Assembly (NCBI RefSeq): GCF_900108305.1
Contig: NZ_FNUX01000001.1
Location: forward strand, 1 to 64,000
Length of the DNA: 64,000 nucleotides
Direction: 5' to 3'
From: Nitrosomonas ureae
GTDB taxonomy: Bacteria; Pseudomonadota; Gammaproteobacteria; Burkholderiales; Nitrosomonadaceae
Part shown: one piece after another, positions 9,246 through 19,381 of the stretch
Layout: each line of letters opens with the position of its first letter
Numbering within the stretch: the stretch's first letter is position 1
Program-made: the position numbers and the translations under genes
The notes under the pieces: model-generated
The model's input: the letters and a program-made list of their open reading frames with translations, nothing else
Told to the model about the DNA's origin: nothing
Database searches by the model: none

Positions 9246-9413
9246 AAAATAAACAATAATCAACCCATCACCCCGGTTTGATTTTCTTTTTAACAAGTGA
9301 TATCAAAATGAACCGCCGGATGAACTTTTGCATCCATCTCATGCACATGTTTCATTTGCGTTAAAATTACAACTTTAAGCAACCTTTATTCAGCAACTAC
9401 GCGAGAACTTAAT

Positions 9414-10472
9414 TTGATTCCTTCTAACTCTGATCATTCTGATGCAAAACAACTATCTTATCGTGACGCCGGCGTAGATATCGAGGCAGGCGATCGCCTG
9501 GTTGAAAATATCAAACCGCTTGCCAAGCGTACATTGCGCCCTGAGGTAATCACCGGAATCGGTGGCTTTGGGGCTTTGTTTGAAATTTCCAAGAAATATC
9601 GGAACCCTGTTTTGGTATCCGGTACGGACGGAGTAGGCACAAAACTTAAACTGGCTTTTGAGCTGGAGCGGCATGATACGATAGGTATCGATCTGGTCGC
9701 AATGAGCGTGAATGATATTCTGGTGCAAGGTGCCGAACCGTTATTTTTCCTCGATTATTTTGCTTGCGGGAAATTGAACGTAGAAACGGCTACAGCAGTC
9801 GTCAGCGGCATTGCCAAAGGCTGTGAATTGGCAAGCTGTTCACTGATCGGCGGTGAAACGGCAGAAATGCCCGGGATGTACCCTCGTGACGAGTACGATC
9901 TGGCTGGATTTTCCGTTGGAATTGTCGAAAAAGATCAGGTAATTAACGGCAGCACAATCCAGGACGGCGATATTGTACTGGGCTTGGCTTCCAGTGGCGC
10001 GCATTCCAATGGATATTCACTAATTCGCAAGATTATTGAACAGAATTGCATTGATCTATCAAGTAATCTTGCTGGAAAAACCATCGCCGATATTATCATG
10101 GCGCCAACGCATATTTATGTAAAACCAATATTGAAGCTGATCCAACAATTACCTGTCAAAGGACTAGCGCACATTACCGGTGGGGGATTGATTGAAAACA
10201 TACCACGTATTCTGCCACGCGGAGTTATCGCCGTATTGCACAAAAATTCATGGGAAATGCCGCCGCTATTTCACTGGCTGCAACAGCAAGGTAATATTGC
10301 AGAATACGAAATGGCGCGGGTGTTTAATTGCGGAATCGGCATGGTGATCGTGATCGCGCCGGAAAATGCTGACAGCGCAATCCAAAGTCTCAGTGCCGAA
10401 GGTGAAACAGTGTGGCGAATCGGTGAAATCAAGCCACGCGCATCTAATCAAGCATCCACTGTTATAGTTTAA
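9414..10472 (+). CDS. purM: Phosphoribosylformylglycinamidine cyclo-ligase (AIR synthetase)
   Basis: A 352-aa enzyme that closes the imidazole ring in purine synthesis, converting FGAM to AIR with ATP. The N-terminus [20 protein letters not shown] is the family hallmark. The ATP-binding segment is in [15 protein letters not shown], and conserved stretches [16 protein letters not shown] and [14 protein letters not shown] follow. The start appears to be a TTG at 9414 with a weak upstream GAGAA; no ATG precedes the conserved N-terminus in frame. purN follows after about 20 bp, so the two steps are probably co-transcribed. Confidence 0.95.
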   Translation: MIPSNSDHSDAKQLSYRDAGVDIEAGDRLVENIKPLAKRTLRPEVITGIGGFGALFEISKKYRNPVLVSGTDGVGTKLKLAFELERHDTIGIDLVAMSVNDILVQGAEPLFFLDYFACGKLNVETATAVVSGIAKGCELASCSLIGGETAEMPGMYPRDEYDLAGFSVGIVEKDQVINGSTIQDGDIVLGLASSGAHSNGYSLIRKIIEQNCIDLSSNLAGKTIADIIMAPTHIYVKPILKLIQQLPVKGLAHITGGGLIENIPRILPRGVIAVLHKNSWEMPPLFHWLQQQGNIAEYEMARVFNCGIGMVIVIAPENADSAIQSLSAEGETVWRIGEIKPRASNQASTVIV

Positions 10473-10491
10473 AGTATTGTCATTACAAGAC

Positions 10492-11130
10492 ATGGAATCA
10501 CTGGTTATTCTGATCTCCGGACGTGGCAGTAATATGCAGTCGCTACTGGAAGCCAGAGCGCAAATCGATCGCGTTACTGTTATCAGTAGCAATCCCAATG
10601 CAATGGGTTTAGAGACCGCCAGAAATTATGGTGTTGAAACGATCGTTATTGATCACCGCTCTTATTCCGACCGGCAAGCTTTTGATGCCGCATTGGCAGA
10701 GTGCATCGATGCGCATCAACCGAAGCTGGTTGCACTGGCCGGCTTCATGCGCATACTGAGCGATCGCTTTGTGCAACGTTATCAAGGCCGGTTAATGAAC
10801 ATCCATCCTTCATTGTTACCCGCCTTACCGGGTTTGGGAACACACGCACGCGCACTGCAAGAAGGTATTAAAATTCATGGTTGCACGGTACATTTTGTCA
10901 CCCCGCGGCTGGATCATGGTCCCATTGTGATTCAAGCGGCCATTCCTGTATTACCCGGGGATACCGAAAAAACATTGGCCACCCGGGTTCTGCAGCAGGA
11001 ACACCTTATCTACCCTCAGGCCGTACGCTGGTTTATGGAAGATCGGATCACAATGAATGAAAATCACGTTGAAGTGCTGGATTCCAGCATTTGTGAAATT
11101 ACACTTTATTCGCCGGGGTTACCCAAATGA
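10492..11130 (+). CDS. purN: Phosphoribosylglycinamide formyltransferase
   Basis: A 212-aa enzyme that transfers formyl from 10-formyl-THF to GAR. The nucleotide-binding start LVILISGRGSNMQSLL is followed by the catalytic region NIHPSLLPALPGLGTHARAL and the HGCTVHFVTPRLDHGPIVIQ segment with the conserved Asp. I chose the ATG at 10492, which places the motif at the usual distance; a TTG at 10477 would add five residues. The stop overlaps the next ATG by 4 bp (ATGA), so the DUF3108 gene is translationally coupled. Confidence 0.95.
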   Translation: MESLVILISGRGSNMQSLLEARAQIDRVTVISSNPNAMGLETARNYGVETIVIDHRSYSDRQAFDAALAECIDAHQPKLVALAGFMRILSDRFVQRYQGRLMNIHPSLLPALPGLGTHARALQEGIKIHGCTVHFVTPRLDHGPIVIQAAIPVLPGDTEKTLATRVLQQEHLIYPQAVRWFMEDRITMNENHVEVLDSSICEITLYSPGLPK

Positions 11131-11852
11131 AACTTTCATCCGCGGCACTTCTAGTATGGATGTTAAGCCTCTCGGTCCCGGTTTATGCAACGGATATACC
11201 TTCCCGCATTGAAATTAACTATGCCGTGACAACAGATATCGGCGAAGGAGAAATCAATGAGGTGATGGAAATCAAGCACATGGATGACGGCCGCCATAGT
11301 TATAGCATTAATAGCGAAGCGCAAGCCACTGGAATTTTCAAGCTTTTAGAGCCCAACAGTATCACGCGGCATAGCGAAGGAATGATTACTGAAAATGGAT
11401 TGCGGCCTTCTCGCGCTTATGAAAAACGTGGAAAAAAAGAACCCAGTGTGGCCCTATTTGATTGGGCAAATCACACCGTCACTGTAAATCATCAGAAACA
11501 CAAAGCGCAAGAAAAATTACCCGAGGGCACTCTGGATCGCTTAAGCTTATCTTATAATTTTATGTTTACCCCCTTACCTGAGCACCATGTAGAACGTCAC
11601 GTTACCAATGGGCATGGTTTGATGTTATCACGTTATACCATCACCAAAGAAACGCTCAATACTCCGCTCGGGAAGATGAAAACTATTGTATTGACCCGGC
11701 AAGAGAATAAAAACTCAAAACTTAAAAGAATTGTCTGGCTTGCGCAAAACAATCATATGTTACCCGTTCGCATTGTTTCGATAGAAGACAATGGCCGTGA
11801 AATCGAAAAAATAGTAACCGGAATTAATATCAGTTACAAAGCTGATTACTAA
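11127..11852 (+). CDS. DUF3108 periplasmic protein
   Basis: A 241-aa exported protein with a signal peptide of about 21 residues (hydrophobic LLVWMLSLSVPVYA). The rest is beta-rich, with lone motifs such as SITRHSEGMI and LDRLSLSYNFMF that match the DUF3108 pattern. The function is unknown for the family. Genes of this family commonly follow purN in betaproteobacteria, which is what is seen. It overlaps purN by 4 bp and is followed 37 bp later by the rsmB-like gene, so all four genes may form one operon. Confidence 0.75.
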   Translation: MKLSSAALLVWMLSLSVPVYATDIPSRIEINYAVTTDIGEGEINEVMEIKHMDDGRHSYSINSEAQATGIFKLLEPNSITRHSEGMITENGLRPSRAYEKRGKKEPSVALFDWANHTVTVNHQKHKAQEKLPEGTLDRLSLSYNFMFTPLPEHHVERHVTNGHGLMLSRYTITKETLNTPLGKMKTIVLTRQENKNSKLKRIVWLAQNNHMLPVRIVSIEDNGREIEKIVTGINISYKADY

Positions 11853-11889
11853 TCCGATCTTTCAGCTACAACTACATATCAGGAAATCA

Positions 11890-13161
11890 ATGCATTTTAC
11901 TTCTTCTCAACTGGACGCGGCGATTGTTGCCATGCGTACCCTACTTCCTCTGGAATATCCAGCCGATGCAATCATGCGGCGTTTCTTCCAGGATAATCCA
12001 ATATTAGGAGTCCAGGATCGCGCATTCATCGCAGAAACGGTTTTTGGTATTTTACGGCACCGCTTTTTTCTTGAAAGTTTAGTAAAAATTGTGACGCCAC
12101 GCGCATTAATATTAGCGTATCTGGTTAAGCTTCAAGGAATGAATTTACGCGAACTGGAATCGATGATCAGTGAAACGGAGACTAAATGGCTGTCAGAAAT
12201 TAAAGCTATCAAACCGGATATATTTCCACTGGCGACTCAGGCCGAATTCCCCGCATGGTTGGTAGAGAAACTACAACTTTTCATGCCCGATACAGATATT
12301 CTTGATTTGGGGCTCTCGCTACAAAAATCCGCGCCACTTGATCTCCGGGTCAATACCATCCTAGCCAAGCGCGGTGAGATTCTGGAAATCCTCAAGCAGG
12401 AAGGCATTGATGCCGAGGCGACACCTTATTCCCCTTGTGGCATCAGACTTGCCGGAAAACCTGCGATTAATCGCCATGCCCTTTTTTTATCGGGAAAAAT
12501 AGAAGTACAAGACGAAGGAAGCCAATTACTTGGCTATTTGCTGGCACCCAAACGCGGTGAAATGGTTGTCGATTTTTGCGCCGGCGCGGGCGGCAAATCA
12601 CTGCTACTGGGTGCTTTAATGAACTCAAAAGGGCGCATTTATGCTTTCGATGTTTCCGAAAAAAGATTGAACAACCTGAAACCGCGCTTCAAACGCTCGG
12701 GCTTATCCAATCTACATATACAGCGAATCACAAATGAAAATGATATCAAGGTCAAACGATTGACTGGAAAAATCGATCGTGTATTGGTAGACGCTCCTTG
12801 CAGCGGACTCGGAACACTGCGCCGCAACCCTGATTTAAAATGGCGCCAATCGCCACACAGTATTGATGAACTCAAAACCAAGCAGGCCGCTATTCTTGCT
12901 GCAGCCGCCAGTTTGCTGAAACCGGGCGGGCGATTGGTGTATGCAACATGCAGCTTCTTACCGGAAGAAAACCAAACTGTCATTAACGAATTTCTGCTCG
13001 CGCATCCCCAGTTTAGTTTGTTGAATTGCGCTGAATTACTATCTCAACAAAAAATACCGTTGGATACCGGTAAATTTTTGCAATTATTTCCTAAGCTACA
13101 TCAAACGGATGGTTTCTTCGCCGCAGCTTTAACAAGAAATGATTCCGCGCAATCAGAATAA
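11890..13161 (+). CDS. RsmB/NOP-family rRNA cytosine-C5 methyltransferase
   Basis: A 423-aa SAM-dependent RNA m5C methyltransferase. The N-terminal helical region (about 1-140) resembles the NusB-like domain of the family. SAM motif I is DFCAGAGGKS at 228-237. The catalytic cysteines are expected at C304 (DAPCSGLGTLRRNPDLKW) and C354 (YATCSFLPEEN). It most likely modifies 16S or 23S rRNA; whether it is RsmB itself or a paralogue cannot be settled here. Its stop lies 7 bp from the stop of convergent hpnN. Confidence 0.88.
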   Translation: MHFTSSQLDAAIVAMRTLLPLEYPADAIMRRFFQDNPILGVQDRAFIAETVFGILRHRFFLESLVKIVTPRALILAYLVKLQGMNLRELESMISETETKWLSEIKAIKPDIFPLATQAEFPAWLVEKLQLFMPDTDILDLGLSLQKSAPLDLRVNTILAKRGEILEILKQEGIDAEATPYSPCGIRLAGKPAINRHALFLSGKIEVQDEGSQLLGYLLAPKRGEMVVDFCAGAGGKSLLLGALMNSKGRIYAFDVSEKRLNNLKPRFKRSGLSNLHIQRITNENDIKVKRLTGKIDRVLVDAPCSGLGTLRRNPDLKWRQSPHSIDELKTKQAAILAAAASLLKPGGRLVYATCSFLPEENQTVINEFLLAHPQFSLLNCAELLSQQKIPLDTGKFLQLFPKLHQTDGFFAAALTRNDSAQSE

Positions 13162-13168
13162 AGAATAT

Positions 13169-15835
13169 TTAAGCATTGATCTCTTTTTTGCCGCTTGCTG
13201 ATTGCAGCAATACCGGCAAAATAATCAGAACACAAACCAAAGTCAACAGCAATCCTATTGTTAGCAGTTGCCCCATGCTGGATGTGCCCTGGTGAATGGA
13301 GAATGCAAGACTGCCAAATCCTACCAGCGTTGTCAGCGCGCTGTAGAAAACGGCGCGCGCCGTGCTGGTATGTAGTAGATTTTCATAGTCCGCACCAGCA
13401 CTCCGACTTCTGTATACCATGTGCAAGCTACTGTCGATACCAATTCCCAACAATAACGGCAACGCGATAATATTGGCAAAATTAAACGATAGATCCATCC
13501 ATACAGTACTGGCTCCAGTTAACAATATTGCGATTAATAGCGGAATTAGCACCATCAAAGTCGCAGTAGCGCTTCGAAGCATAATCCAGATCGTCAATAT
13601 GACACCAATTAGGGCGAGCGAGAACGCATGGAAAAATGCATCGACTACAGCCTCTCCTGCTTCCAAGCTAATAACAGGAACACCCGTCGCATTGGGGGTA
13701 ATTTTTTGTACAGCGCGAACAAATCTGCGCAGAGCATCATTGTCATTAATATTTTCTGATGGATAAACTGCAATACGATACATATTATCCTTACCATACC
13801 AAAGTTCAGTCACCGATATTGGCAATGCCTCTCGCGAAAATGGTTGCGCCTCCAGCGCCAACTGCAGGCGCTTGATAGCGCCCGGCAATAAACTAAGCAA
13901 ATCATTATTAACTGCAAGTAATAATTGTTGTTTCTCCTCTCCATCTTCCAATGCAAGTCTATCCAACTGCACAAGCAGATTAGTAAGGGATCCCTGTAAT
14001 GCGCGAGCAGAAACTACAGCCGCATGTTCCGGTTGCTCAACAACGAGCTGACTTAGTGCGATTCTTAGCTGATCCAGTGCCATTCTCTGCTCCGCAACAG
14101 TATGCGGACTCGGAATCAGAAATGCCGTGGAAGAATAGGAAATGGGCCCGAGGATCATTGCCATCTCTTCAATCAAAAGACTCTTCTCTTCCTGTTCCTC
14201 AGGTACCAGATCCAATATACTGATAACTCTTTTAACTTCAGGCAAGGTACTCAACTGCTGTGCTATTTGCCCTATTTCCTGAGAATCATCGACCAATATA
14301 TTGATATGCCAAGGTGAATCTTCCGTGCTTTTCAACAACTCCTGAAAAGTTTTCACTGATTCTGCACTTGGATTATTCAAATTCAATAAATTGTAATCGA
14401 ACTTGATATGCGGCAATGCAAAAACAGACACCAGTATAGCGATGATGGTCACGCTGTACACGAGCTTGCGCGAACGCCCAGGCAAGTCCAGCATTTTATT
14501 AACTAATCGAATCGGAGAAGATGATTTCCTGATTTGGATCGGAAAAAATTTTTGCAAGGCAGGGATCATCGTGATCGTAATCAGAAAACTTATGAGCATC
14601 CCCGTCCCCGAGATTAAGCCCAGCTCCGCAACGCCCCGATAAGTCGTTGGCATAAAGGCATAGAAGCCGATCGCAGTAGTCAACGCACAGATGAGCAGCG
14701 ATTGTCCCATATTACCACCTGTGTTATATACCGCTTCTGGAACAGCGGCTTGATCAATCCTTCTAATTTCTTCAAGCCGAAGCAGAAAATGAACCGCAAA
14801 ATCAACACCCAATCCTATATATAATACCGCGAATGCGATAGAGATCAGGTTTAAATAGCCGACGGCAACGGTTGCAAAAGCGGCTGTCATCAACAAACCA
14901 AGCAATAAGCTCACTATGATTGTAAAGATTGCGCCTACAGAACGAAATGCAATCAGTAGTACCGCAGCAACCATGATGAGCGCCAATAACCCGGTGTCTT
15001 GAGTTCCGTGCATTGCGCTATTAAGTTCATCATGAGCCAGTGCCACCTCTCCTGTAATACGCAATTTCTCAGTCGCATCTGGAGCAAACCCCATCTTCTG
15101 CGCTGTAGTACGAATTGCGTCAATCGGCCCTTCAGCAGCAAATATTTGGGAATAATCAAGCTTAGGCTTTACGATAATCAATTCCTGATAGGTATCTTTT
15201 TGTACTTCGCCACCTAATAACGCCTGCCATGATAGTGCGCGGGATTTCTCAGCTAGTCGCGCGTCCAGCGTTGCGCTGATGCCACTGAACACTGACTCCA
15301 GTTCCAATTCTCGCCCCTTGCGCAATTCCTCAACTGCATCCGTCAAAACCGAAGAAAATGTGGATAAGGTGGGGCTATCAGCCAGACGTGCAATCAGTGG
15401 CTGCGCCGCGGCCAAATAATCAGTAATTCGGCTTAACTCGGGCAAGTCCTTGTAGAACAAGCCGTTCTGCTCAAAAAAAGGCTCTCCGGTTAAATAGTAA
15501 GTAGCAGGAAATTGTGTAACATCATCCTGTAAATAACGAGTAAAACGTTTTGCTGCTATATGTGCCTGTTCGGGTGTAGGGGCATCCAATACCAGCAATA
15601 ACGTATCCTCATATTGAGGAAACGATTGTCGATAACGGATATCATTTGCGCGAAAGGGAACATCTTCGGATAGCATGTCGGTCGTATCCGTATGAACACC
15701 AAGATTATTGACTACATAAAATGCACTCAGCGTAACCGCTGCTAGAATAAGCAGAATAATCCAGATAGCGTAGCGATAGGATATATCTGCCCAACGCGCA
15801 AAAAAACGATACCCAAAATCCAGAGAATTACTCAT
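13169..15835 (-). CDS. hpnN: Hopanoid transporter HpnN (MMPL/RND family)
   Basis: An 888-aa inner-membrane RND-superfamily protein. A helix at about 23-45 is followed by a large periplasmic loop (50-270), five clustered helices (270-430), a second loop (450-710) and five more helices (720-880), the MMPL two-repeat plan. The segment LYIGLGVDFAVHFLLRLEEI and its second-half counterpart LGIGIDSSLHMVYRSRS carry the Asp residues expected in proton-coupled RND proteins. By family HpnN moves hopanoids to the outer membrane. It is the last gene of the hpnH-hpnB-hpnM-hpnN run, 36 bp after hpnM. Confidence 0.9.
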   Translation of the reverse strand: MSNSLDFGYRFFARWADISYRYAIWIILLILAAVTLSAFYVVNNLGVHTDTTDMLSEDVPFRANDIRYRQSFPQYEDTLLLVLDAPTPEQAHIAAKRFTRYLQDDVTQFPATYYLTGEPFFEQNGLFYKDLPELSRITDYLAAAQPLIARLADSPTLSTFSSVLTDAVEELRKGRELELESVFSGISATLDARLAEKSRALSWQALLGGEVQKDTYQELIIVKPKLDYSQIFAAEGPIDAIRTTAQKMGFAPDATEKLRITGEVALAHDELNSAMHGTQDTGLLALIMVAAVLLIAFRSVGAIFTIIVSLLLGLLMTAAFATVAVGYLNLISIAFAVLYIGLGVDFAVHFLLRLEEIRRIDQAAVPEAVYNTGGNMGQSLLICALTTAIGFYAFMPTTYRGVAELGLISGTGMLISFLITITMIPALQKFFPIQIRKSSSPIRLVNKMLDLPGRSRKLVYSVTIIAILVSVFALPHIKFDYNLLNLNNPSAESVKTFQELLKSTEDSPWHINILVDDSQEIGQIAQQLSTLPEVKRVISILDLVPEEQEEKSLLIEEMAMILGPISYSSTAFLIPSPHTVAEQRMALDQLRIALSQLVVEQPEHAAVVSARALQGSLTNLLVQLDRLALEDGEEKQQLLLAVNNDLLSLLPGAIKRLQLALEAQPFSREALPISVTELWYGKDNMYRIAVYPSENINDNDALRRFVRAVQKITPNATGVPVISLEAGEAVVDAFFHAFSLALIGVILTIWIMLRSATATLMVLIPLLIAILLTGASTVWMDLSFNFANIIALPLLLGIGIDSSLHMVYRSRSAGADYENLLHTSTARAVFYSALTTLVGFGSLAFSIHQGTSSMGQLLTIGLLLTLVCVLIILPVLLQSASGKKEINA

Positions 15836-15871
15836 ACTTTATCAATCTGTTGAAAAAATAGATAAAAATCA

Positions 15872-16501
15872 TTACGGATTCTGCCGCGTCAGCACAATTT
15901 TTTCTTTGAGCATTTCAATCAGCGCTTGGAAACCATCCCGCTGCAGAATGGCACGATATTCGCCCCGCTTTATTGCCAGATCACTCACACCGTCAAACAG
16001 GATGTTAACGATACGCCAATCCCCTGCAGCTTGATGTAACACATAATCAAAATTTACCGTACCGCCATCCGACTTGGTCAATTGGCTGCGTACCAGCACT
16101 TGATCTCGCGGCAGGACACGTTGCTCAATGATCTGAAACTGCTCACCCTCATACTGAACAAAACGACCCGCATACGTTGCTATACTCAACTGACGGAAGG
16201 TTTCAACTATTAAATCTTGCTGAGCATTATCCAGCTGCGACCAATACGATGTACCCAATATTGTTTTTATAATTAGGTCGATATCATGAGTTTGATCAAT
16301 TACGGGTTGTAAATACTTGAAGCGCCCATTGTAATCCAACTTCTCGCCTTCACGCATAACCTCGAGTAAAGACGATTGTAGATACGCTACAGTCTGTTCC
16401 GGACTGCTTGTCTCTGAATCGGATGACATTGCAGGAATTGGTAACAGCATTACTAAAATCAGACACCATCCTATCAATTTAAGCGTTTGTTTTACTTTCA
16501 T
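15872..16501 (-). CDS. hpnM: HpnM, MlaC/Ttg2D-like periplasmic lipid carrier
   Basis: A 209-aa exported protein of the MlaC/Ttg2D fold. A signal peptide (about 1-26) ends in PAMSSDS. The mature part shows the family pattern: LIIKTILGTSYWSQL, FRQLSIATYAGRFVQYEGE, VDYVL-type strands and WRIVNILFDGVSDLAIKRGEY. By analogy it would ferry hopanoid or phospholipid across the periplasm for HpnN. The start at 16501 has AAAGG 8 nt upstream. It overlaps the end of hpnB by 23 bp, so translation is probably coupled. Confidence 0.87.
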   Translation of the reverse strand: MKVKQTLKLIGWCLILVMLLPIPAMSSDSETSSPEQTVAYLQSSLLEVMREGEKLDYNGRFKYLQPVIDQTHDIDLIIKTILGTSYWSQLDNAQQDLIVETFRQLSIATYAGRFVQYEGEQFQIIEQRVLPRDQVLVRSQLTKSDGGTVNFDYVLHQAAGDWRIVNILFDGVSDLAIKRGEYRAILQRDGFQALIEMLKEKIVLTRQNP

Positions 16502-17618
16502 AGCGACGACCTTTCCACAAAGCACGCTCCCCCTGCCAATACCGCAATGCGGAAGTCCAAGTCATGGCAAGATACAAAATACCGATGATCGGCAAGGCAC
16601 CCGCCCAAAGCGGAGAACGCTGATAATAAATTAAAGTTGGTAAATAAGTAAAAAACATGACAATCCATGCCAGAATACTTGCTAGATGTACTTCCAAAAC
16701 GGATGAGAACATAAAAGCAAACGGCGCCATCCAAAACATGGAAATCATGATCAAGGTACAGATCACAAGTAAAATTAGTGAATATCTTAACTGCGTAAAT
16801 GCAGTACGCGCGACCATTTCCCAGATTGACTTTAACTCATGATAGCCGCGTTGACTACTGGCTGCATGACTAAGTCCAATAAACGTTCGTGCCCCGGTAC
16901 ATTTAATATGTGCAGCCAAAGTACAATCATCGATCAATGCATCATGTAAATTGGCAAAAGCGCCTGTGGAACGCAATACTTGCGTTTTTACCAAAATACA
17001 TCCACCAGCGGCGGCGGCAACGCCAGACCCCGGTTTATTTGCCAGCCCAAATGGATATAACAATTTGAAGAAAAAAATAAATGCTGGCATCAGCAAGCGC
17101 TCTATAAAATTGTTCATAGGCGGCTTAGCCATAAGTGATACCAGAGCCAAGTTATCATTACTCGCTTTTTGCCGCAACTCGGAAACAATTCCAGGAGCCA
17201 GTTCAATATCAGCATCCAGCAGTAATGTATAGTGCGTTTTAATCTCCCGTAACCCTTGTTCTAGCGCCCATAGTTTACCGCTCCAGCCTGCTGGCGGCGT
17301 AGTACCCGATAACACCTGCGCTCCACACTGCCTGGCCTGTTCCGCCGTGTCATCCACGGATTGATCATCGATCACGATGATACGTACATTCTCACCTTGC
17401 GCTCTGACTCCACACAGTGTACGCTGGATGTAAGGGTCTTCATTACGCGCTGGAATTAAGACGGTGATATTACTCAGGTCCTCATTGAAAATAGCTTTGT
17501 CATGCGCTGGAATTTCAATCTTCTCGCGCGTACTCCAAGGACGCCATGGAAATAATACCAGCAGCCACCAACATAGGGTGCCGAAGATCGACAGATACAG
17601 TACTAACTCCATCAACAT
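16479..17618 (-). CDS. hpnB: Hopene-associated glycosyltransferase HpnB (GT2)
   Basis: A 379-aa membrane glycosyltransferase. An N-terminal helix leads to FPWRPWSTRE. The GT2 catalytic domain (about 50-270) has VLIPARNEDPYIQRTL, VIDDQSVDDT, the metal-binding LLDADIELAPG and the acceptor-site DDCTLAAHIK. Three or four C-terminal helices (about 275-360) anchor it. This architecture fits the hopene-associated HpnB family. It sits 47 bp after hpnH and overlaps hpnM. The sugar donor and exact hopanoid acceptor cannot be read from sequence. Confidence 0.85.
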   Translation of the reverse strand: MLMELVLYLSIFGTLCWWLLVLFPWRPWSTREKIEIPAHDKAIFNEDLSNITVLIPARNEDPYIQRTLCGVRAQGENVRIIVIDDQSVDDTAEQARQCGAQVLSGTTPPAGWSGKLWALEQGLREIKTHYTLLLDADIELAPGIVSELRQKASNDNLALVSLMAKPPMNNFIERLLMPAFIFFFKLLYPFGLANKPGSGVAAAAGGCILVKTQVLRSTGAFANLHDALIDDCTLAAHIKCTGARTFIGLSHAASSQRGYHELKSIWEMVARTAFTQLRYSLILLVICTLIMISMFWMAPFAFMFSSVLEVHLASILAWIVMFFTYLPTLIYYQRSPLWAGALPIIGILYLAMTWTSALRYWQGERALWKGRRYESKTNA

Positions 17619-17665
17619 TCTTACTCACACTGAATTTTAAAATACAGAATTAGTACAATCTCTGT

Positions 17666-18784
17666 CTATTTATTAACCAGTGTTACTGATATATCGGAAA
17701 GCTTTTTAGGTGTTTTGTTTTCTCCTGCCGCCCATTTGGGTACTGGTTCGGCAACCATAGGTCCCGTTGTTCTAGGTCCTTTTAGTGATGCAGCCAGCGC
17801 CTTCCAGGGATGGCGCAAAGTATCTTCTACAGCTGTCGCTTCATACCCACAGTGTGCCATGCATTGAGCACACTTCGGATTATTAGCCGTGCCATATTTC
17901 TCCCAAGGCGTATCATCAAGAAGCTCCTTAAAGGATTTTGCATAACCTTCATCTGACAACAGGTAGCAAGGCTTCTGCCATCCAAATACATTACGTGTCG
18001 GATTACCCCAAGGGGTGCATTCATAGTCCTGATTCCCGGCAAGGTAATCCAAATACAATGCCGAGTGATTTAAACGCCATTTACGTTTTAGTTTCTTACC
18101 TAACTCAAAAATACCGCGAAATAATATCTTGGTATCCTGACTTTTAATAAAAACATCCTGTTGTGGTGCCTTTTCGTAACTAAATCCGGGAGCAATCGTT
18201 GCAGCCTCGACGCCCAACTCCATGGCATAATCCAAAAATTCCGCCACATCTTCCGGTGTTTCGCCTTGAAACAACGTACAGTTTACCGTGACTCTGAAAC
18301 CCTTACTTAATGCCAACTTAATCGCCTCAACCGCACGATCAAAAACTCCTTCCTGACAAACAGAGGCATCATGTCGTTCTTGCATACCATCCAGATGAAT
18401 TGAAAAAGTCAAATAAGGTGATGGCGTATAATCGTCGATACGTTTCTTTAACAACAACGCATTAGTGCACAAATAAACATATTTCTTACGCCGAATAATA
18501 CCTGCCACAATCTGCGGCATCTCTTTATGAAGCAATGGTTCACCGCCTGGGATCGATACCATTGGAGCGCCACATTCATCTACAGCTTGCATGCATTCTT
18601 CATAGGAAAGACGTTGATCAAGCACATCTTCGGGATGTGCAATTTTTCCACAGCCAGCGCAAGCCAGATTACATCGAAATAAAGGTTCCAGCATCAATAC
18701 CAAAGGGTATTTTTTCACTCCTTTTAATTTCTGCTTGATCAAATACGTACCTACTGCAATCTGTTGACGTAAGGGAACACCCAT
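17666..18784 (-). CDS. hpnH: Adenosyl-hopene transferase HpnH (radical SAM)
   Basis: A 372-aa radical SAM enzyme. The 4Fe-4S motif CNLACAGC (C38, C42, C45) is set in the family-typical YPLVLMLEPLFRCNLACAGC, and a C-terminal Cys cluster is in KCAQCMAHCGYEA. HpnH joins the 5'-deoxyadenosyl group to diploptene, the first step of C35 hopanoid side-chain building. The start at 18784 has a near-ideal GGAGGT 5 nt upstream. It is the promoter-proximal gene of the hopanoid run. Squalene-hopene cyclase and hpnCDE are not in the window. Confidence 0.95.
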   Translation of the reverse strand: MGVPLRQQIAVGTYLIKQKLKGVKKYPLVLMLEPLFRCNLACAGCGKIAHPEDVLDQRLSYEECMQAVDECGAPMVSIPGGEPLLHKEMPQIVAGIIRRKKYVYLCTNALLLKKRIDDYTPSPYLTFSIHLDGMQERHDASVCQEGVFDRAVEAIKLALSKGFRVTVNCTLFQGETPEDVAEFLDYAMELGVEAATIAPGFSYEKAPQQDVFIKSQDTKILFRGIFELGKKLKRKWRLNHSALYLDYLAGNQDYECTPWGNPTRNVFGWQKPCYLLSDEGYAKSFKELLDDTPWEKYGTANNPKCAQCMAHCGYEATAVEDTLRHPWKALAASLKGPRTTGPMVAEPVPKWAAGENKTPKKLSDISVTLVNK

Positions 18785-19381
18785 GAATAACCTCCAAAAG
18801 TACTTCAAAAACAAATTATTAATAATCTGACTTACAATTAAATATGGAACAAGACTGACAATCAGTATGCTTCCCGTACTCATACGCAAACCATTGAGAA
18901 CTATCTGTATTGCATTATGGTTTAAGACAAGCGCATGGCGCTAAAACTGACATAAACTGTGCTTTTCGCTCCTTCTTCCATGCATCAGTTACCTAAAAAC
19001 ATTTTTCAGCGATTCATTAAACGCACTAATACATGTTGAAAAAAACTTGAAATATATCTAATAAAAATCCTCAAACATAAATTTTCTCAACTTTAATCAC
19101 TATACATTTATATTTTAATCTTAAAGCACCCTGAGAATTAGTTCCCTACGGAGTATTTCAATAACTCTCATTTTGAACACGGTGAGAAACCTACATTGCT
19201 GACTCAAAAATATTCTTAACTACACCTACAATGACGAACAAAGCTGTTCAGAAACTCCTTAACTATAGACCATGATCGCTTACTATAGCAAATATTTTTC
19301 AACTCATTGATTAATTATCAATATACATCAATAAAAAATACCAGAAACTTATAGTTCCTGGTACTTATAAGATGCCATCTT
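18785..19381. other. Intergenic region upstream of hpnH
   Basis: About 600 bp of AT-rich non-coding DNA. It must carry the hpnH promoter and ends with the terminator of the lipoprotein gene. No convincing gene, RNA or repeat is seen in the remainder. Confidence 0.45.
19332..19363 (-). terminator. Rho-independent terminator
   Basis: On the minus strand TACCAGGAAC pairs with GTTTCTGGTA (one mismatch) around a short loop and is followed by TTTTTTATT. It lies 19 bp after the stop of the peptidoglycan-binding lipoprotein gene and terminates it. Confidence 0.75.

Larger units (their letters stand above)
8841..9413. other. Divergent intergenic region, deacylase/purM
   Basis: A 573-bp non-coding stretch. 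It contains a 13-bp perfect dyad (8912-8943), a small CACAA/TTGTG hairpin (8977-8990) and a degenerate dispersed repeat with inverted ends (about 9182-9245). Otherwise it is AT-rich with no gene recognised. The length and repeat debris fit an old rearrangement point. Confidence 0.45.
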
